DNA from: Bin87 sp965116565 | Lineage (GTDB): Bacteria > Chloroflexota > Dehalococcoidia > Lucifugimonadales > UBA3495 | Length of the DNA: 64,000 nt | Assembly (NCBI GenBank): GCA_965116565.1 | Contig: OZ220699.1 | Location: forward strand, 2,108,001 to 2,172,000 | Reading direction: 5' to 3' | In this document: positions 53,993 to 62,903 of the stretch, in pieces | Layout of the letters: every line of letters begins with the position of its first letter | How positions within the stretch are numbered: the first letter of the stretch is position 1 | Notes under the pieces: model-generated | What the model saw: only the letters and a program-made list of their open reading frames with translations | Told to the model about the DNA's origin: nothing | Database searches by the model: none | Position numbers and translations under genes: made by a program

Positions 53993-54050
53993 TCACCCTC
54001 TCCCTTGACGGGCGACACATCCGCCCGTGGCGACAGAGGGTTGATGTGGG
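53993..54050. repeat. Imperfect hairpin repeat, accctct type
   Basis: accctctcccttgacgggcg pairs with cgcccgtggcgacagagggt around a seven-base loop. Related ccctctccc...gagaggg strings occur at 59845-59885 and 62755-62795. It lies just after the HpaB-family gene stop and could also act as a terminator. Confidence 0.55.
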
Positions 54051-54066
54051 GGTGATCCCGCGTGGT

Positions 54067-55521
54067 TCACTCCAGCGACAGGAATTCCTCCACCATGTCC
54101 CGTTGCGCGCTGCGGTCGTAAATCTGGTACAGCAGGGCCGCGTTGCGCGCCCCGTCTCCCCCAAAGTACCGCTCGTATAGCGTCTGCCTGCTCCCGAACG
54201 CGCTGCACGACACGTCCCAGGCCAGGCGGAACAGGCGGATGCGTTCCTCCGCCGTAGCGGTATCCGTGTCCATGTACTGCCGGATGTCCTCCGCCAGCGG
54301 CCCGTTCAGGTCCGCCTCCGCCGGCAGCGCCATCAGGCTGCTCGAACCCAGGAAGTGCAGAATCTCCGCCATGCGCGGGTACATCTCGATCATCTTCTTT
54401 CGCGCCACCAGCAGCGGCCGGTAGTCGGGGCAGAATATCCCCCATTCGTCGATGGACGCCTGCGCCTCCGAAGCCGCCAGCAGCGCCTTGGTGATCTCCA
54501 GGTTCTCGATGATTTCGGCGATCATCTGCTGCGCGGCCGGCAGGTCTCCCGACCCCAGCGTGTCCACCATCAGCGTCGCCAGCCCCAGCATGAACTCGCA
54601 CTTCACCACGTTCTTCGTCACCACCTGATGGCCGGTGTGCGCGTTGCGGTTGGTGCGCTCGCCCCATTGATTGCACAGCGTAACGTCGTTGTACAGGAAC
54701 ACCCGCTCCCACGGCACCAGCACGTCGTCGAAGAACACGATGGCGTCCATCTCCTCGAACCGACTGCCCGCCGGATGGTCAAAATGCGAGCGGCCCAGAT
54801 CCACCGTGTCCCGGCACTGGAACTTGAGCCCCTCCGTGTTGCACGGTATGGAAAACCCGAAGGCGTACTTCCCCTCATCACCCGCCGGCACCCGCCGCGT
54901 CCGCGCCGGATACACCGCTATCTCATCCGACAGCGGCCCCAGCGTCGCCAGCACCCGCGCCCCGCGCACTACGATGCCCGCGTCCGTTTCCTTGACCACC
55001 GATAGCGCCACCTCCGTCCGGTCGTCAAAAGGCGTCGCGCCCACCGACCTGCTGCGCTGCAGGTTCACCAGCGTGTGCGTCATCACGATGTCGTTTTCGC
55101 GAATGTATTCGTAGTAGTCTGAGATGTTCTGCTTGAACTCAGGCCGGTTCAACCCCGAATAGTCGGACGCCGCCGCCATCGACATCACCGCCACGTTCAG
55201 GAAATCCGGCGTTCGGCCCATCATCCCGCACGAAAACTTCGCCCAGTTCCGCATCATGTTCCGCCGCCGCGCCAGGTCCTCCCCGTTGCGCGGCATGATG
55301 AACGAGAGCCCAACCGGATCCCCGGTGCTCGGCGACGTATAGGTCATCTCATCCCGCGTGGACGGATCATGCTGCATGTCCAGCAACCCGGCCACCGTCT
55401 GCAACCCACCGGCAAAAGCGGGGTGCTTGGTGACGTCCCGAACCCGCTCCCCGCCGATGTACACCTCCGCCGCCCTGTCTCGCAGTCCCGCTATGTATTC
55501 GGCTCCGGTTCGCGCTGGCAT
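54067..55521 (-). CDS. 4-hydroxyphenylacetate 3-hydroxylase (HpaB)-family protein
   Basis: 484 residues from ATG 55521 (GGAGG upstream). The helical N-terminal half and FYFDEV-like FFDDVLVPWERVFLY segment are typical of HpaB/4-hydroxybutyryl-CoA dehydratase-family flavoproteins. TGRTPDFLNVAVMSM and SRSVGATPFDDRTE are also family segments. These proteins hydroxylate phenols with FADH2 from a reductase. No HpaC reductase is nearby. It is the third gene of a run after the PLP-decarboxylase and ACT-ACT genes, 46 bases after the latter. Confidence 0.85.
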   Translation of the reverse strand: MPARTGAEYIAGLRDRAAEVYIGGERVRDVTKHPAFAGGLQTVAGLLDMQHDPSTRDEMTYTSPSTGDPVGLSFIMPRNGEDLARRRNMMRNWAKFSCGMMGRTPDFLNVAVMSMAAASDYSGLNRPEFKQNISDYYEYIRENDIVMTHTLVNLQRSRSVGATPFDDRTEVALSVVKETDAGIVVRGARVLATLGPLSDEIAVYPARTRRVPAGDEGKYAFGFSIPCNTEGLKFQCRDTVDLGRSHFDHPAGSRFEEMDAIVFFDDVLVPWERVFLYNDVTLCNQWGERTNRNAHTGHQVVTKNVVKCEFMLGLATLMVDTLGSGDLPAAQQMIAEIIENLEITKALLAASEAQASIDEWGIFCPDYRPLLVARKKMIEMYPRMAEILHFLGSSSLMALPAEADLNGPLAEDIRQYMDTDTATAEERIRLFRLAWDVSCSAFGSRQTLYERYFGGDGARNAALLYQIYDRSAQRDMVEEFLSLE

Positions 55522-55567
55522 GGTCGCTCCTCCGTTGACGGTCTTCGCCGGATTCGGCTGTTCGGAT

Positions 55568-55978
55568 TCAGACGATGAACTCGTCCCCAATCGACTCCCG
55601 CGCCGCCGCGCTGTTGTCGGTGGTCAGGCCGATCATGGCGTATCCATCTTGCCGGCCCAGTATGTGCATGCTCTGGATGTTCACGCCGGCCTGCTTCAGT
55701 CGGTCCGCCACCGATGCCAGTTCGCCCGGCTGGTCGGGCAGGCGTATCACCAGCGAGTCGTCGCCCACCGCTTTGAAGCCCGCCTGGTTCAGCACGTACA
55801 GCGCGTGGTCGTATCGGTCCACCGTGAGGATGATGGCGCCCCGGCTGCCGGCAGACTCGGTGTTGAGGCTTTCGATGTTGATCCCCTCGCCGGCCAGCGC
55901 GCCGGTGATGTCCGCAATCACCCCCACCTCGTTGTCCGCCATGATGACGATGCGGTTCGCCAGGTCCGGTTGGTTCAT
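55568..55978 (-). CDS. Double ACT-domain protein
   Basis: 136 residues from ATG 55978 with GGAGGG upstream. Two ACT-like halves: RIVIMADNEVGVIADITGAL then AGEGINIESL, and VIRLPDQPGELASVADRLKQ then AGVNIQSM. ACT domains bind small ligands, usually amino acids, at their interface. It starts 13 bases after the PLP-decarboxylase gene, so it probably senses the amino acid or product of that enzyme. It has no catalytic or DNA-binding part. Confidence 0.85.
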   Translation of the reverse strand: MNQPDLANRIVIMADNEVGVIADITGALAGEGINIESLNTESAGSRGAIILTVDRYDHALYVLNQAGFKAVGDDSLVIRLPDQPGELASVADRLKQAGVNIQSMHILGRQDGYAMIGLTTDNSAAARESIGDEFIV

Positions 55979-55991
55979 GGCGCAACCCTCC

Positions 55992-57122
55992 TTACGCGGC
56001 ACAGTCGGCAACGAGCTCATCGATTATCTCGCGCGTAACGTGCGGCATCGTGATGATGTGAGCGATATTTCCCTCTGGGGCGATTTGCCACTTTTGGAAT
56101 ACTTCCGGGCCGGGCCTCTGGAACACGACCGTCACCGAATTACGGTGCCGCCATGCCGGAATACCCCGTTCGTTGAATTGGCCAACCGCATACTCCGCCG
56201 TGTCCAGCATGCCGGCGACCAGCTTGCGGAACCCCTGGTCGCCATAGTTGGCCAGGGCATACCACATCATCAGGGGCCCGATCGCGCTCCGTGAACCCGA
56301 AAGCGTAGTGTCCTGCACTCCCACCAGTTCAATCGCCCTCCCCACGCGTTCCACATGGGCTCGTTTCGTCACCACCACCCCGCAGGGCAGCGGCGCTCCG
56401 ATCAGCTTGTGCCCGCTCACCGACACGCTGTCTATGCCGGCGTCGAACCCGAACGGTTGTGGGTCGTCCACGAATGGCAGGATCATTCCGCTCAGCGCGG
56501 CGTCCGCATGAATGTAATAGTTGGTCACGGCCAACCCATCCAGGATGGCGCGTATCCGCACGATGTCGTCCACTGCGCCGCGCATCGTCGTCCCGATGGT
56601 TGCCATGATCACGGCCGGAACGTCCCGATGCACCCGCACCATGTCCTGCAGGTCGTCGTAGTCGATCTCGCCGTTTTCCTGCCTCTTGATCATGATGTAC
56701 CGGGCGTTCAGCAGGCGCACGTTCTTCAGCACGCTGTAGTGGGTTTCCTCGGAAAAATAGAAGATCGCGTTCGGGTACATCTCGCGGGCCAGGTACAGCC
56801 CGTACATGTTCCCCTCCGTGCCTCCCGACGTCACGTATCCCCACGCGTCGTCCGGCGATATCCGCATCAACTCTGCGAACCGGATGATCACCTCTCGCTC
56901 AAATCCGTGCGAGTTGCTCCGGTAATTGCTGTCATGAAAGGGGTCGCCTACGTTGTTGACCGAGTAGTTCAGGAACGGCAAAATCGCGGAGAAATCAAAG
57001 TTCTGGTTCGTCGGGTAACCGACCTGCCGTTGGCCCGCCTCCTCAAGTTCGTTCAACAATAGGTCTAAACGTTCCTGTATTGCCGACTGCGCCAGGGGAG
57101 TCGGTCCCAACGTTCCGGTCAT
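55992..57122 (-). CDS. PLP-dependent histidine decarboxylase-like enzyme
   Basis: 376 residues of fold type I, group II decarboxylases. FLNYSVNNVGDPFHDSNY and SGGTEGNMYGLYLAREMYP are hallmarks of bacterial PLP histidine decarboxylases. PLP stacking His127 in EETHYS, Asp207 in IHADAALSG and the Schiff-base Lys239 in SVSGHKLIG are present. Histamine is the expected product, although other amino acids cannot be ruled out. The ACT-ACT gene follows at 13 bases, an arrangement that suggests allosteric sensing. Confidence 0.85.
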   Translation of the reverse strand: MTGTLGPTPLAQSAIQERLDLLLNELEEAGQRQVGYPTNQNFDFSAILPFLNYSVNNVGDPFHDSNYRSNSHGFEREVIIRFAELMRISPDDAWGYVTSGGTEGNMYGLYLAREMYPNAIFYFSEETHYSVLKNVRLLNARYIMIKRQENGEIDYDDLQDMVRVHRDVPAVIMATIGTTMRGAVDDIVRIRAILDGLAVTNYYIHADAALSGMILPFVDDPQPFGFDAGIDSVSVSGHKLIGAPLPCGVVVTKRAHVERVGRAIELVGVQDTTLSGSRSAIGPLMMWYALANYGDQGFRKLVAGMLDTAEYAVGQFNERGIPAWRHRNSVTVVFQRPGPEVFQKWQIAPEGNIAHIITMPHVTREIIDELVADCAA

Positions 57123-57242
57123 CTATCCGGTTCCTCCGAAGTTATCGGTCGCGAGGTCATTGGTCGCTGGACTCGCATGCGGATTGCCGCCGTCGCAAGG
57201 GTATGCTATACCGGCACAAACCGCAAACCGCGGAGGTCACCT

Positions 57243-58055
57243 ATGCCCACCATCCAGCGCGGCGACGCCCAACTCCACTACTATCTCGACGACTTCACCG
57301 ACCCGTGGCGCACCTCCCGCGACGCCATCGTCCTCCAGCATGGGTTCTCCCGAAACGGCAACTTCTGGTACAACTGGCCGCCCCTCCTCAGCCGCGAGTA
57401 CCGCGTGATCCGTCCAGACATGCGCGGCATGGGACTCTCAACCATCGACCCCGAGCGCTACCAGCCCACGCTGGATACCCTCATGGCAGACCTGCTCGCC
57501 ATCCTCGATGACGCCGGCGCCGAGCGTGTGATCTACGTCGGCGAGTCCTTCGGCGGCATCATGGGCATGCAGTTCGCCCACGATCACCCCGACCGCTGCC
57601 GCGCCCTCGTGCTCTGCAACTCGCCCTGTCGCCTGACCCGCCGCGAAAACGCCACCCCGGGCGGCAGTTGGCTCGCCACCATGGAGCAGGGCGGCATCGG
57701 CGCCTGGTCGGCGGCCACCATCAACTTCCGTCTCGATATGCGCCACGCCACCGAGGGCCTCAAGGACTGGTACATCACCGAGATGGACAAGACCCCCGCC
57801 GAAATCGGCCAGGCTCTCCACAGCTATCTCGACAGCCTCGACTTCGGGCCCCACCTCAAGGACATCACCGTCCCCACCCTATTGCTCACCGGCGACGAAT
57901 CCCTCACCACCAGCATGGAACAGCAGGAGTTCATGGCCTCCGAAATCCCCAACAGCCGGTTGGTAACGTGGCCCGGGCTGGGCCACGGCGTCAACGTGAT
58001 CTACCCTGATTGGTGCGTCGACCGCATGCGGGAATTTTTGGGAGAGATGGGCTAG
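57243..58055 (+). CDS. Alpha/beta hydrolase
   Basis: 270 residues from ATG 57243 with GGAGG upstream. LQHGFSRNGNFWYNW forms the oxyanion loop. The nucleophile Ser102 lies in VGESFGGIMG, the acid Asp in LLTGDESL and His in GLGHGVNVIYPD. Hydrolases of this shape cut esters, enol-lactones or meta-cleavage products. It is the only + strand gene in the right part. It may serve the aromatic-type enzymes nearby. Confidence 0.9.
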   Translation: MPTIQRGDAQLHYYLDDFTDPWRTSRDAIVLQHGFSRNGNFWYNWPPLLSREYRVIRPDMRGMGLSTIDPERYQPTLDTLMADLLAILDDAGAERVIYVGESFGGIMGMQFAHDHPDRCRALVLCNSPCRLTRRENATPGGSWLATMEQGGIGAWSAATINFRLDMRHATEGLKDWYITEMDKTPAEIGQALHSYLDSLDFGPHLKDITVPTLLLTGDESLTTSMEQQEFMASEIPNSRLVTWPGLGHGVNVIYPDWCVDRMREFLGEMG

Positions 58056-58085
58056 CCGGCCGCGCCGGCCGTTTCTGCGTGGCGG

Positions 58086-59036
58086 CTACCAGTTCCCGCT
58101 GCGTTCGGCCAAGCGGCGTTGCGCCTGTTCCAGGTTGGCGCGGGTCAATTCGTCATCCGGATCGATCTCGATGGCTGTCTCGAAATCTGCGATCGCCTTG
58201 GAGTCATCGCCCAGGCAGAACATAGCGTAGCCGCGACCATTGTACGCATCGGCGAACTCCCGGTCCAGCGAGATCACCCGGTTGAAGTCGTTGATCGCCC
58301 GCTCATACTCCCCCATGTGCCCCCAGGTGAGCGCCCGGTGATACCACGCCTCCACGTACTCCCGGTTGATGCTGATCGCCTTGCCGAAGCTGGCGATCGC
58401 GTTTTGGAATTCACCCTGCTGCCGGCATGCCACCCCTCGTTGAATCAGCGCATCTATTTGTTCCCCGCCGTCCACTCCCGGGGTGGGCGGAATTTCGACC
58501 GGCCTTGGTTCGCTCCCGTACTGGAATTGACGATCCGGCGCTCGGTGCGGTTCTGGTGGCATTGGTTCACGTTCCTCTTTGATCTGCGCCGTAGTTAAAC
58601 TTTCCGACCCATATCGTCGCCGCCGCAGGCGGTGCTTCGCCCGAACCACCCGGTCTCCCTCGTGGCGCGCTCCCACACTGATCAACAGCCGTCCGATTGA
58701 ATCCAGCGCTCGGTCCAGGTCGTCGTCGTCGAAGGATGACATGTGCGCCCACTGGTTGCGGGTTTCCCTGATTTCGAACACCAGGCTGCGTTCGATGGGT
58801 CCGAGGTGGTCGCGGAACACTTCGTTCCAGCCGCTCGCCATCACCCGCAGCATCACCGCAACGTCGCCCTCAACGTCTACAAATGTGTCCACGTCGTCGG
58901 GCACGTAATGCCCCTTCCCGGCCGCCTGCCGCAACATCGTGGCAATGTACGGGCCCAGCCCGACTCCAAGCAGTTGCAGGGCATTGCCCACCAGGCTGTG
59001 ATTGGTAGTGGTGCTATTCGACGTTGTGGAGGTCAT
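58086..59036 (-). CDS. HEPN (Swt1-like) domain protein with TPR repeats
   Basis: 316 residues. Residues about 15-120 match the Swt1-like HEPN layout, ending ETRNQWAHMSSFDDDDLD, with Arg93-Asn94 and His98 as the RNxxxH motif of HEPN ribonucleases. A linker with DREFADAY-type TPR motifs follows (about 200-310), four units such as AWYHRALTWGHMGEYERAI. The combination is a putative RNA-cutting domain tethered to a protein-interaction array. It is not obviously linked to the flanking metabolic genes and could be a stress or defence effector. Confidence 0.75.
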   Translation of the reverse strand: MTSTTSNSTTTNHSLVGNALQLLGVGLGPYIATMLRQAAGKGHYVPDDVDTFVDVEGDVAVMLRVMASGWNEVFRDHLGPIERSLVFEIRETRNQWAHMSSFDDDDLDRALDSIGRLLISVGARHEGDRVVRAKHRLRRRRYGSESLTTAQIKEEREPMPPEPHRAPDRQFQYGSEPRPVEIPPTPGVDGGEQIDALIQRGVACRQQGEFQNAIASFGKAISINREYVEAWYHRALTWGHMGEYERAINDFNRVISLDREFADAYNGRGYAMFCLGDDSKAIADFETAIEIDPDDELTRANLEQAQRRLAERSGNW

Positions 59037-59181
59037 ACGAGCATTCCTGCCGTGAATGTGCTGCTGGACGTAGGCGGCGCCAGCGGCCGTGAGACGGTGT
59101 TACTCACGGCTAACGTAGCACACACGGCTTCATGCTTGCCGTGGCGGGCATGTGCGAATTCTGGGATTTGGTGACGGGTTG

Positions 59182-59793
59182 CTACGCAGATGGTGCGATC
59201 CCCAGCTCGGCCTGCATGTCGGCCACCGCTTGGTTCCGCGTCTTGCGCTGCCACTGCGGCCGGGCGTTGATCGGCTCGTTGATGATCTCAGGATCGATCT
59301 TCAACGCCACGAACACCGGCCCGGGCTGCCCCAGGATCTCCTCGATCTGGCTCGCGAAATCCTCCAGGTTGTCAATCGCGTACGTCGCCGGATATCCGCA
59401 GCCCTGCGCCACGACGTCGTACTCCATCTGCTCCGCGTTCGGCACCGGCTGCCCGCCGGTCGTCGCGTACACGCCGTTGTCCAGCATGAAGTGGTACAGG
59501 TTCGACGGCGCCTTCTCCGCGATGGTGGGCAGCGCGCCCATCCCCATCAGCACGTCCCCCTCCGAATCAAAAAGCACCACTCGCTGGTCCGGCATTGACA
59601 ACGCCAGTCCCAGCGCGAATGACGCGTGTCCGCCCATCGCCGGATCGCCCAAAGGCAGGTCACGGTCCGGTTGGTCGCTCAACTCCACCCAGAACTTGCC
59701 GCCGCGACCCGGTATCACAACCGCGTCGCCACGGTGCTGCTTGAAGATCTCCAGCATCTCTGCCGTCTTCATCATTTCGTTCACATCCTTCAT
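59182..59793 (-). CDS. Thiamine-diphosphate decarboxylase, C-terminal (PP-domain) subunit
   Basis: 203 residues. RVVLFDSEGDVLMGMGALP and HFMLDNGVYATTGGQP give the GDG...N metal/diphosphate-binding motif. These are the halves of phosphonopyruvate- or sulfopyruvate-type decarboxylases (ComDE-like). It pairs with the N-terminal subunit at 59956-60465; 160 bases with a hairpin lie between. Decarboxylation of a 3-phosphono-, 3-sulfo- or similar oxoacid is likely; the substrate is not decided by the sequence. Confidence 0.85.
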   Translation of the reverse strand: MKDVNEMMKTAEMLEIFKQHRGDAVVIPGRGGKFWVELSDQPDRDLPLGDPAMGGHASFALGLALSMPDQRVVLFDSEGDVLMGMGALPTIAEKAPSNLYHFMLDNGVYATTGGQPVPNAEQMEYDVVAQGCGYPATYAIDNLEDFASQIEEILGQPGPVFVALKIDPEIINEPINARPQWQRKTRNQAVADMQAELGIAPSA

Positions 59794-59844
59794 GCGATCC
59801 CCTCGCTCCGGGGTGCGGAGGAGGGGCAGGTAATTTCATTAACG

Positions 59845-59885
59845 TCCCCTCTCCCATCAGGACAGAGGGAGAGGGTGAAGGTGAA
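59845..59885. repeat. Hairpin repeat, ccctctccc type
   Basis: cccctctcccatcaggac and agagggagagggtgaagg form an inverted pair between the two TPP subunit genes. It belongs with 53993-54050 and 62755-62795. Confidence 0.55.
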
Positions 59886-59955
59886 AATATCTCGAAACGC
59901 CTGGCAATCACCCTCCGCACTTCATCCGAAGAGCGACCGGAGCGAGACTGCCTGT

Positions 59956-60465
59956 CTACCGGCTCACGTTGAACCCGTGGTATTCATCACCCACCAGCAC
60001 GGCCACGGGCTTCTTGTTGCGCTGGGCTTCTTCAAACGCGATGGAAATCCGGTCCGCGTCTTCGTCCGATTCAACCAGGTAATAGTTGATGTTGAAAGCG
60101 TGCAGGAACCGCTCCGTGTAGAACGCCGCCGTGTCGTTGATCACGCCGTGCCGCGTCCATCCCCGATATCCCACCATCATCACCACGGGCACGTTCATAC
60201 CGATGCCCCAGCCTCGCAGCGAGTCCCCCGACTCCATCATGCCCGTGTTCTGGATCAGAATCACCGGCTTTTTCCCGCCGGCGGCCAGTCCCGCCGCCGT
60301 CGAGAATGCATGCCCTTCGCGGCTCACCGGCACCAGGTCCAGGCTCGGCTCCTCGCTCATCAGCACGTACAGGAAATTCGTCTCGCTGTCCGGGAGCCAG
60401 ACCACGTGAGTCGCTCCGTTTTTCTTCAGCTGTTCCAGCACCGTCGCCGGACTCAATTCGGCCAT
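59956..60465 (-). CDS. Thiamine-diphosphate decarboxylase, N-terminal (Pyr-domain) subunit
   Basis: 169 residues. THVVWLPDSETNFLYVLM and the activating Glu segment VPVSREGHAFSTAAGLAAGG are the pyrimidine-binding half of TPP enzymes. IQNTGMMESGDSLRGWGIG and NVPVVMMVGYRG complete it. It works with the subunit at 59182-59793, as in ComD/ComE sulfopyruvate decarboxylase. It lies 430 bases from the nitrile hydratase-like gene, so operon membership with it is uncertain. Confidence 0.88.
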   Translation of the reverse strand: MAELSPATVLEQLKKNGATHVVWLPDSETNFLYVLMSEEPSLDLVPVSREGHAFSTAAGLAAGGKKPVILIQNTGMMESGDSLRGWGIGMNVPVVMMVGYRGWTRHGVINDTAAFYTERFLHAFNINYYLVESDEDADRISIAFEEAQRNKKPVAVLVGDEYHGFNVSR

Positions 60466-60897
60466 GGGGACACCTGCCTTGTATCTACTGCGATGATTGC
60501 AGCGTCCGACCGGGTCGAACGCCGCACAAGGATATACCCGCCTACGTACACGCCGTCAACCGCCGAGCGACACTCGCCACCATTCAGCATTGAGGTCACC
60601 GCCCCGTTCGGACTTGAACCGACCGCCCCGTCCCAGGAACGTCATACCGGCCTTGAGCCGGTATTCAGGAAGTCCTTGCCGCTCCCGTGTTCGCCGACAC
60701 CGGTTGTCCGGGCCGCTGCTGACTCGCCAATGGCCTATTCCCGCCAAATGTGTCCAACGACTCCGAACAGTTGCCGGCAATTTCGCCGGTTGGCGTCGGA
60801 TCGCGACGTTTCGCTACAACAGCGATCCCGCCTCGCGCCATGCCCACGAGACCCGCACTCCGCCCCGCCTGTCATCGGCGTCGTCCCACGGCGCCGG
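60466..60897. other. Intergenic region with a REP unit
   Basis: About 430 bases without a supported gene. A perfect ATACCGGC/GCCGGTAT palindrome lies at 60643-60663. Minus-strand frames to 60847 resemble translated repeat sequence. Confidence 0.5.
60643..60663. repeat. REP palindrome
   Basis: ataccggc (60643-60650) and gccggtat (60656-60663) are perfect arms around a five-base loop. It matches the first REP unit at 40536-40555. Confidence 0.65.
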
Positions 60898-61512
60898 CTA
60901 AGGCGCTGATGCCTCGGACACCCCAATCATGCTGTCCCGCGTCACCAGCCGTGCCAGTTCGTCCTCGCTCATCCCTTCCGTTCCCGCCGGCCGGCGCGGC
61001 AGGACCAGATACCGCATGTCGGCGGTGCTGTCCAGAACGTCCACTTTCATGTCCGCCGACAGCTCGGTGCCAAATTCAGCCATCACACCCCGCGGATCAC
61101 TCACCGCCCGCGAACGATACGCCAGGCTCTTGTACCAGTCCGGCGGACGTCCTAGCAGCATCCTCGGATAGCAGGAACACAGCGTACACACCACCAGGTT
61201 ATGCACGTCCTCGGTGTTCTCCACCACCGTCAGGTGCGGCGTTTCCTCCGGTATGCTGATCCCCATCTCGCCCAGGGCAGCCCGAGGGTCGTTGAGCAGG
61301 CGGGACTTGAACTGCGGATCGACCCAGGCGTGGGCGATCACGCGCGCGCCATCGGCTGGACTGCGGGCTTCAATCCGGTTCACCTGCTCCTGTACCTCGT
61401 CAGCGGTGAGCAATCCCTTTTCGGCAAGCAGCGCTTCGATGGCCACCGAGCGAAGGGCGACCTCGCTCATGGGCTCGTCGTGGATATGGTCAACGGCGTG
61501 GGTGGCAGTCAT
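60898..61512 (-). CDS. Nitrile hydratase alpha subunit (cobalt-type claw)
   Basis: 204 residues. The metal-binding claw VVCTLCSCYPR (Cys109, Cys112, Ser113, Cys114) has Thr in CTLCSC, which marks the cobalt type. Downstream WYKSLAYRSRAVSDPRGVMAEFG and the N-terminal GLLTADEVQEQVNRIE are normal. A beta subunit is needed for nitrile hydration and usually lies beside alpha, but none is found within the visible neighbourhood. A thiocyanate hydrolase gamma subunit is an alternative reading. Confidence 0.88.
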   Translation of the reverse strand: MTATHAVDHIHDEPMSEVALRSVAIEALLAEKGLLTADEVQEQVNRIEARSPADGARVIAHAWVDPQFKSRLLNDPRAALGEMGISIPEETPHLTVVENTEDVHNLVVCTLCSCYPRMLLGRPPDWYKSLAYRSRAVSDPRGVMAEFGTELSADMKVDVLDSTADMRYLVLPRRPAGTEGMSEDELARLVTRDSMIGVSEASAP

Positions 61513-61593
61513 GCGTCTCTCCTCAATGTAATGCCTGAGCGGAACCGAATCGGGACCAAATGTGCCGTCGGCTGACGACCTCTGGGCAATCCT

Positions 61594-62709
61594 CTAGTTG
61601 TGACACCCCCGAGCCTCGATATCCCAAACCGCCTCCACCATTCCGTCGCGTATGCCGACGAAACGGTCCCACCGGCTCACCATGGCGTCTTGCTGGCCGG
61701 GAAGCAGCATCACCTGGTCCCCTATCGCCAGTTCAGTTCCCGCTGCCACTTGGAACACCGTGCGGTCCGCGTCCATGTCAACCGCTTCCACCCCGGGCCG
61801 TCCTTCCACTCGCGGCAACCCCTTGATGCCGCACACCGCTCGGGCGCCGGCGTCGCCTATCGCCGTCCCCGGCCGCGGGACGCTGACGATGGTGCTCAAA
61901 ATCTTCCCGGCCAGGTGAAAGTCCTCCATGTAATCGTATGACGTTTCCATCACCAGGTAGGAGCCGCCCTGGATTTCGGTGACCTCCGGCATGTCCCCGG
62001 CAACGTCGTAGCTCCATGTTTCGCCCGTCGATACAATCTCCACTGGCAGTCCGGCGCCAATCATGGCATCCCGAAGATCCAGAACCGGCTGAATGAGACG
62101 ATAGGCCTCGGTGGCCCTGTCCTCGCGATCTCCGGATGGCTCGGCCATCATCTGGTGACTCATGACGCCTTTCAGGGAGAGCCCGGGCAGCGAATCAATC
62201 AGTTGGGCCAGTGCTACCCCGGATTCCACTCCCTGCTCCCCTTCCTGGACCCCGCACCGTAGCAGTCCCGTTTCCTGCTCGATCACCACGCCCACATCCA
62301 CGCCTTCAGCCGCCGCAGCCTGGGAAAGGTCCCGCGCATTAGCTTCGGTTTCGCAGGCCACGAGGATCTCAGCCTCGTGCGCCAGCGCGCACAGCCGGGC
62401 AATCTTCGGTGGCGCAACCACCTCGCTGGTCACGAATACACTGCCCACACCCCCTTGCACCATCACCTCAGCCTCGGCGACCTTAGCGGCGCACACTCCG
62501 CCGACCGTCCCGCCGCGCTGGATCTGCCGAAGCGCCAGCGCCGGGCTCTTGTGATTCTTGCTGTGCCCGCGCAACTTGCTATGGCGATCTCCATAGTAAT
62601 CGGCGATCACATCCATGTTGTGATCCAGCGCGTCCATGTCCAGGATCAGGCACGGAGTATCCAGTTCGGCAATCGGCGTGCCTGGCTGGGGTTCATTCGC
62701 TTGCTGCAT
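61594..62709 (-). CDS. D-threonine aldolase/D-serine dehydratase-like PLP enzyme
   Basis: 371 residues from ATG 62709, with GGAGG upstream. Alanine-racemase-like barrel at the N-terminus (ELDTPCLILDMDALDHNM), PLP region RGHSKNHKSPALA with Lys51 and Lys54 in the usual RPHxKTHK position, and a C-terminal beta domain (IGDQVMLLPGQQDAM). Such enzymes cleave beta-hydroxy-D-amino acids or dehydrate D-serine with a metal ion. A related gene follows on its left at 62904. Confidence 0.85.
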   Translation of the reverse strand: MQQANEPQPGTPIAELDTPCLILDMDALDHNMDVIADYYGDRHSKLRGHSKNHKSPALALRQIQRGGTVGGVCAAKVAEAEVMVQGGVGSVFVTSEVVAPPKIARLCALAHEAEILVACETEANARDLSQAAAAEGVDVGVVIEQETGLLRCGVQEGEQGVESGVALAQLIDSLPGLSLKGVMSHQMMAEPSGDREDRATEAYRLIQPVLDLRDAMIGAGLPVEIVSTGETWSYDVAGDMPEVTEIQGGSYLVMETSYDYMEDFHLAGKILSTIVSVPRPGTAIGDAGARAVCGIKGLPRVEGRPGVEAVDMDADRTVFQVAAGTELAIGDQVMLLPGQQDAMVSRWDRFVGIRDGMVEAVWDIEARGCHN

Positions 62710-62754
62710 GGACGTACCTCCGATGTTCCCACATTTCGACGAGAGTATCTGGAA

Positions 62755-62795
62755 TCTCCCTCTCCCTGGGCGGGAGACGGTTGGGGTGAGCGGCA
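62755..62795. repeat. Hairpin repeat, ccctctccctggg type
   Basis: tccctctccctgggcggg and the following agacggttggggtgag form a degenerate member of the family seen at 53993-54050 and 59845-59885. It sits between the two aldolase-like genes. Confidence 0.45.
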
Positions 62796-62903
62796 AATCC
62801 TACGAATTCGTTCGCCAGTATGCGTTTCAAAATCGACATATTGGACACCCGATTTGCGAATCTTGCCTTGAATATCGGTCCGGCAACGTCAACGCGGCGG
62901 GCC

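Noticed and set aside
60466..60897. Possible nitrile hydratase beta subunit or small gene
   Set aside because: Frames are short and repeat-derived with no beta-subunit motif.
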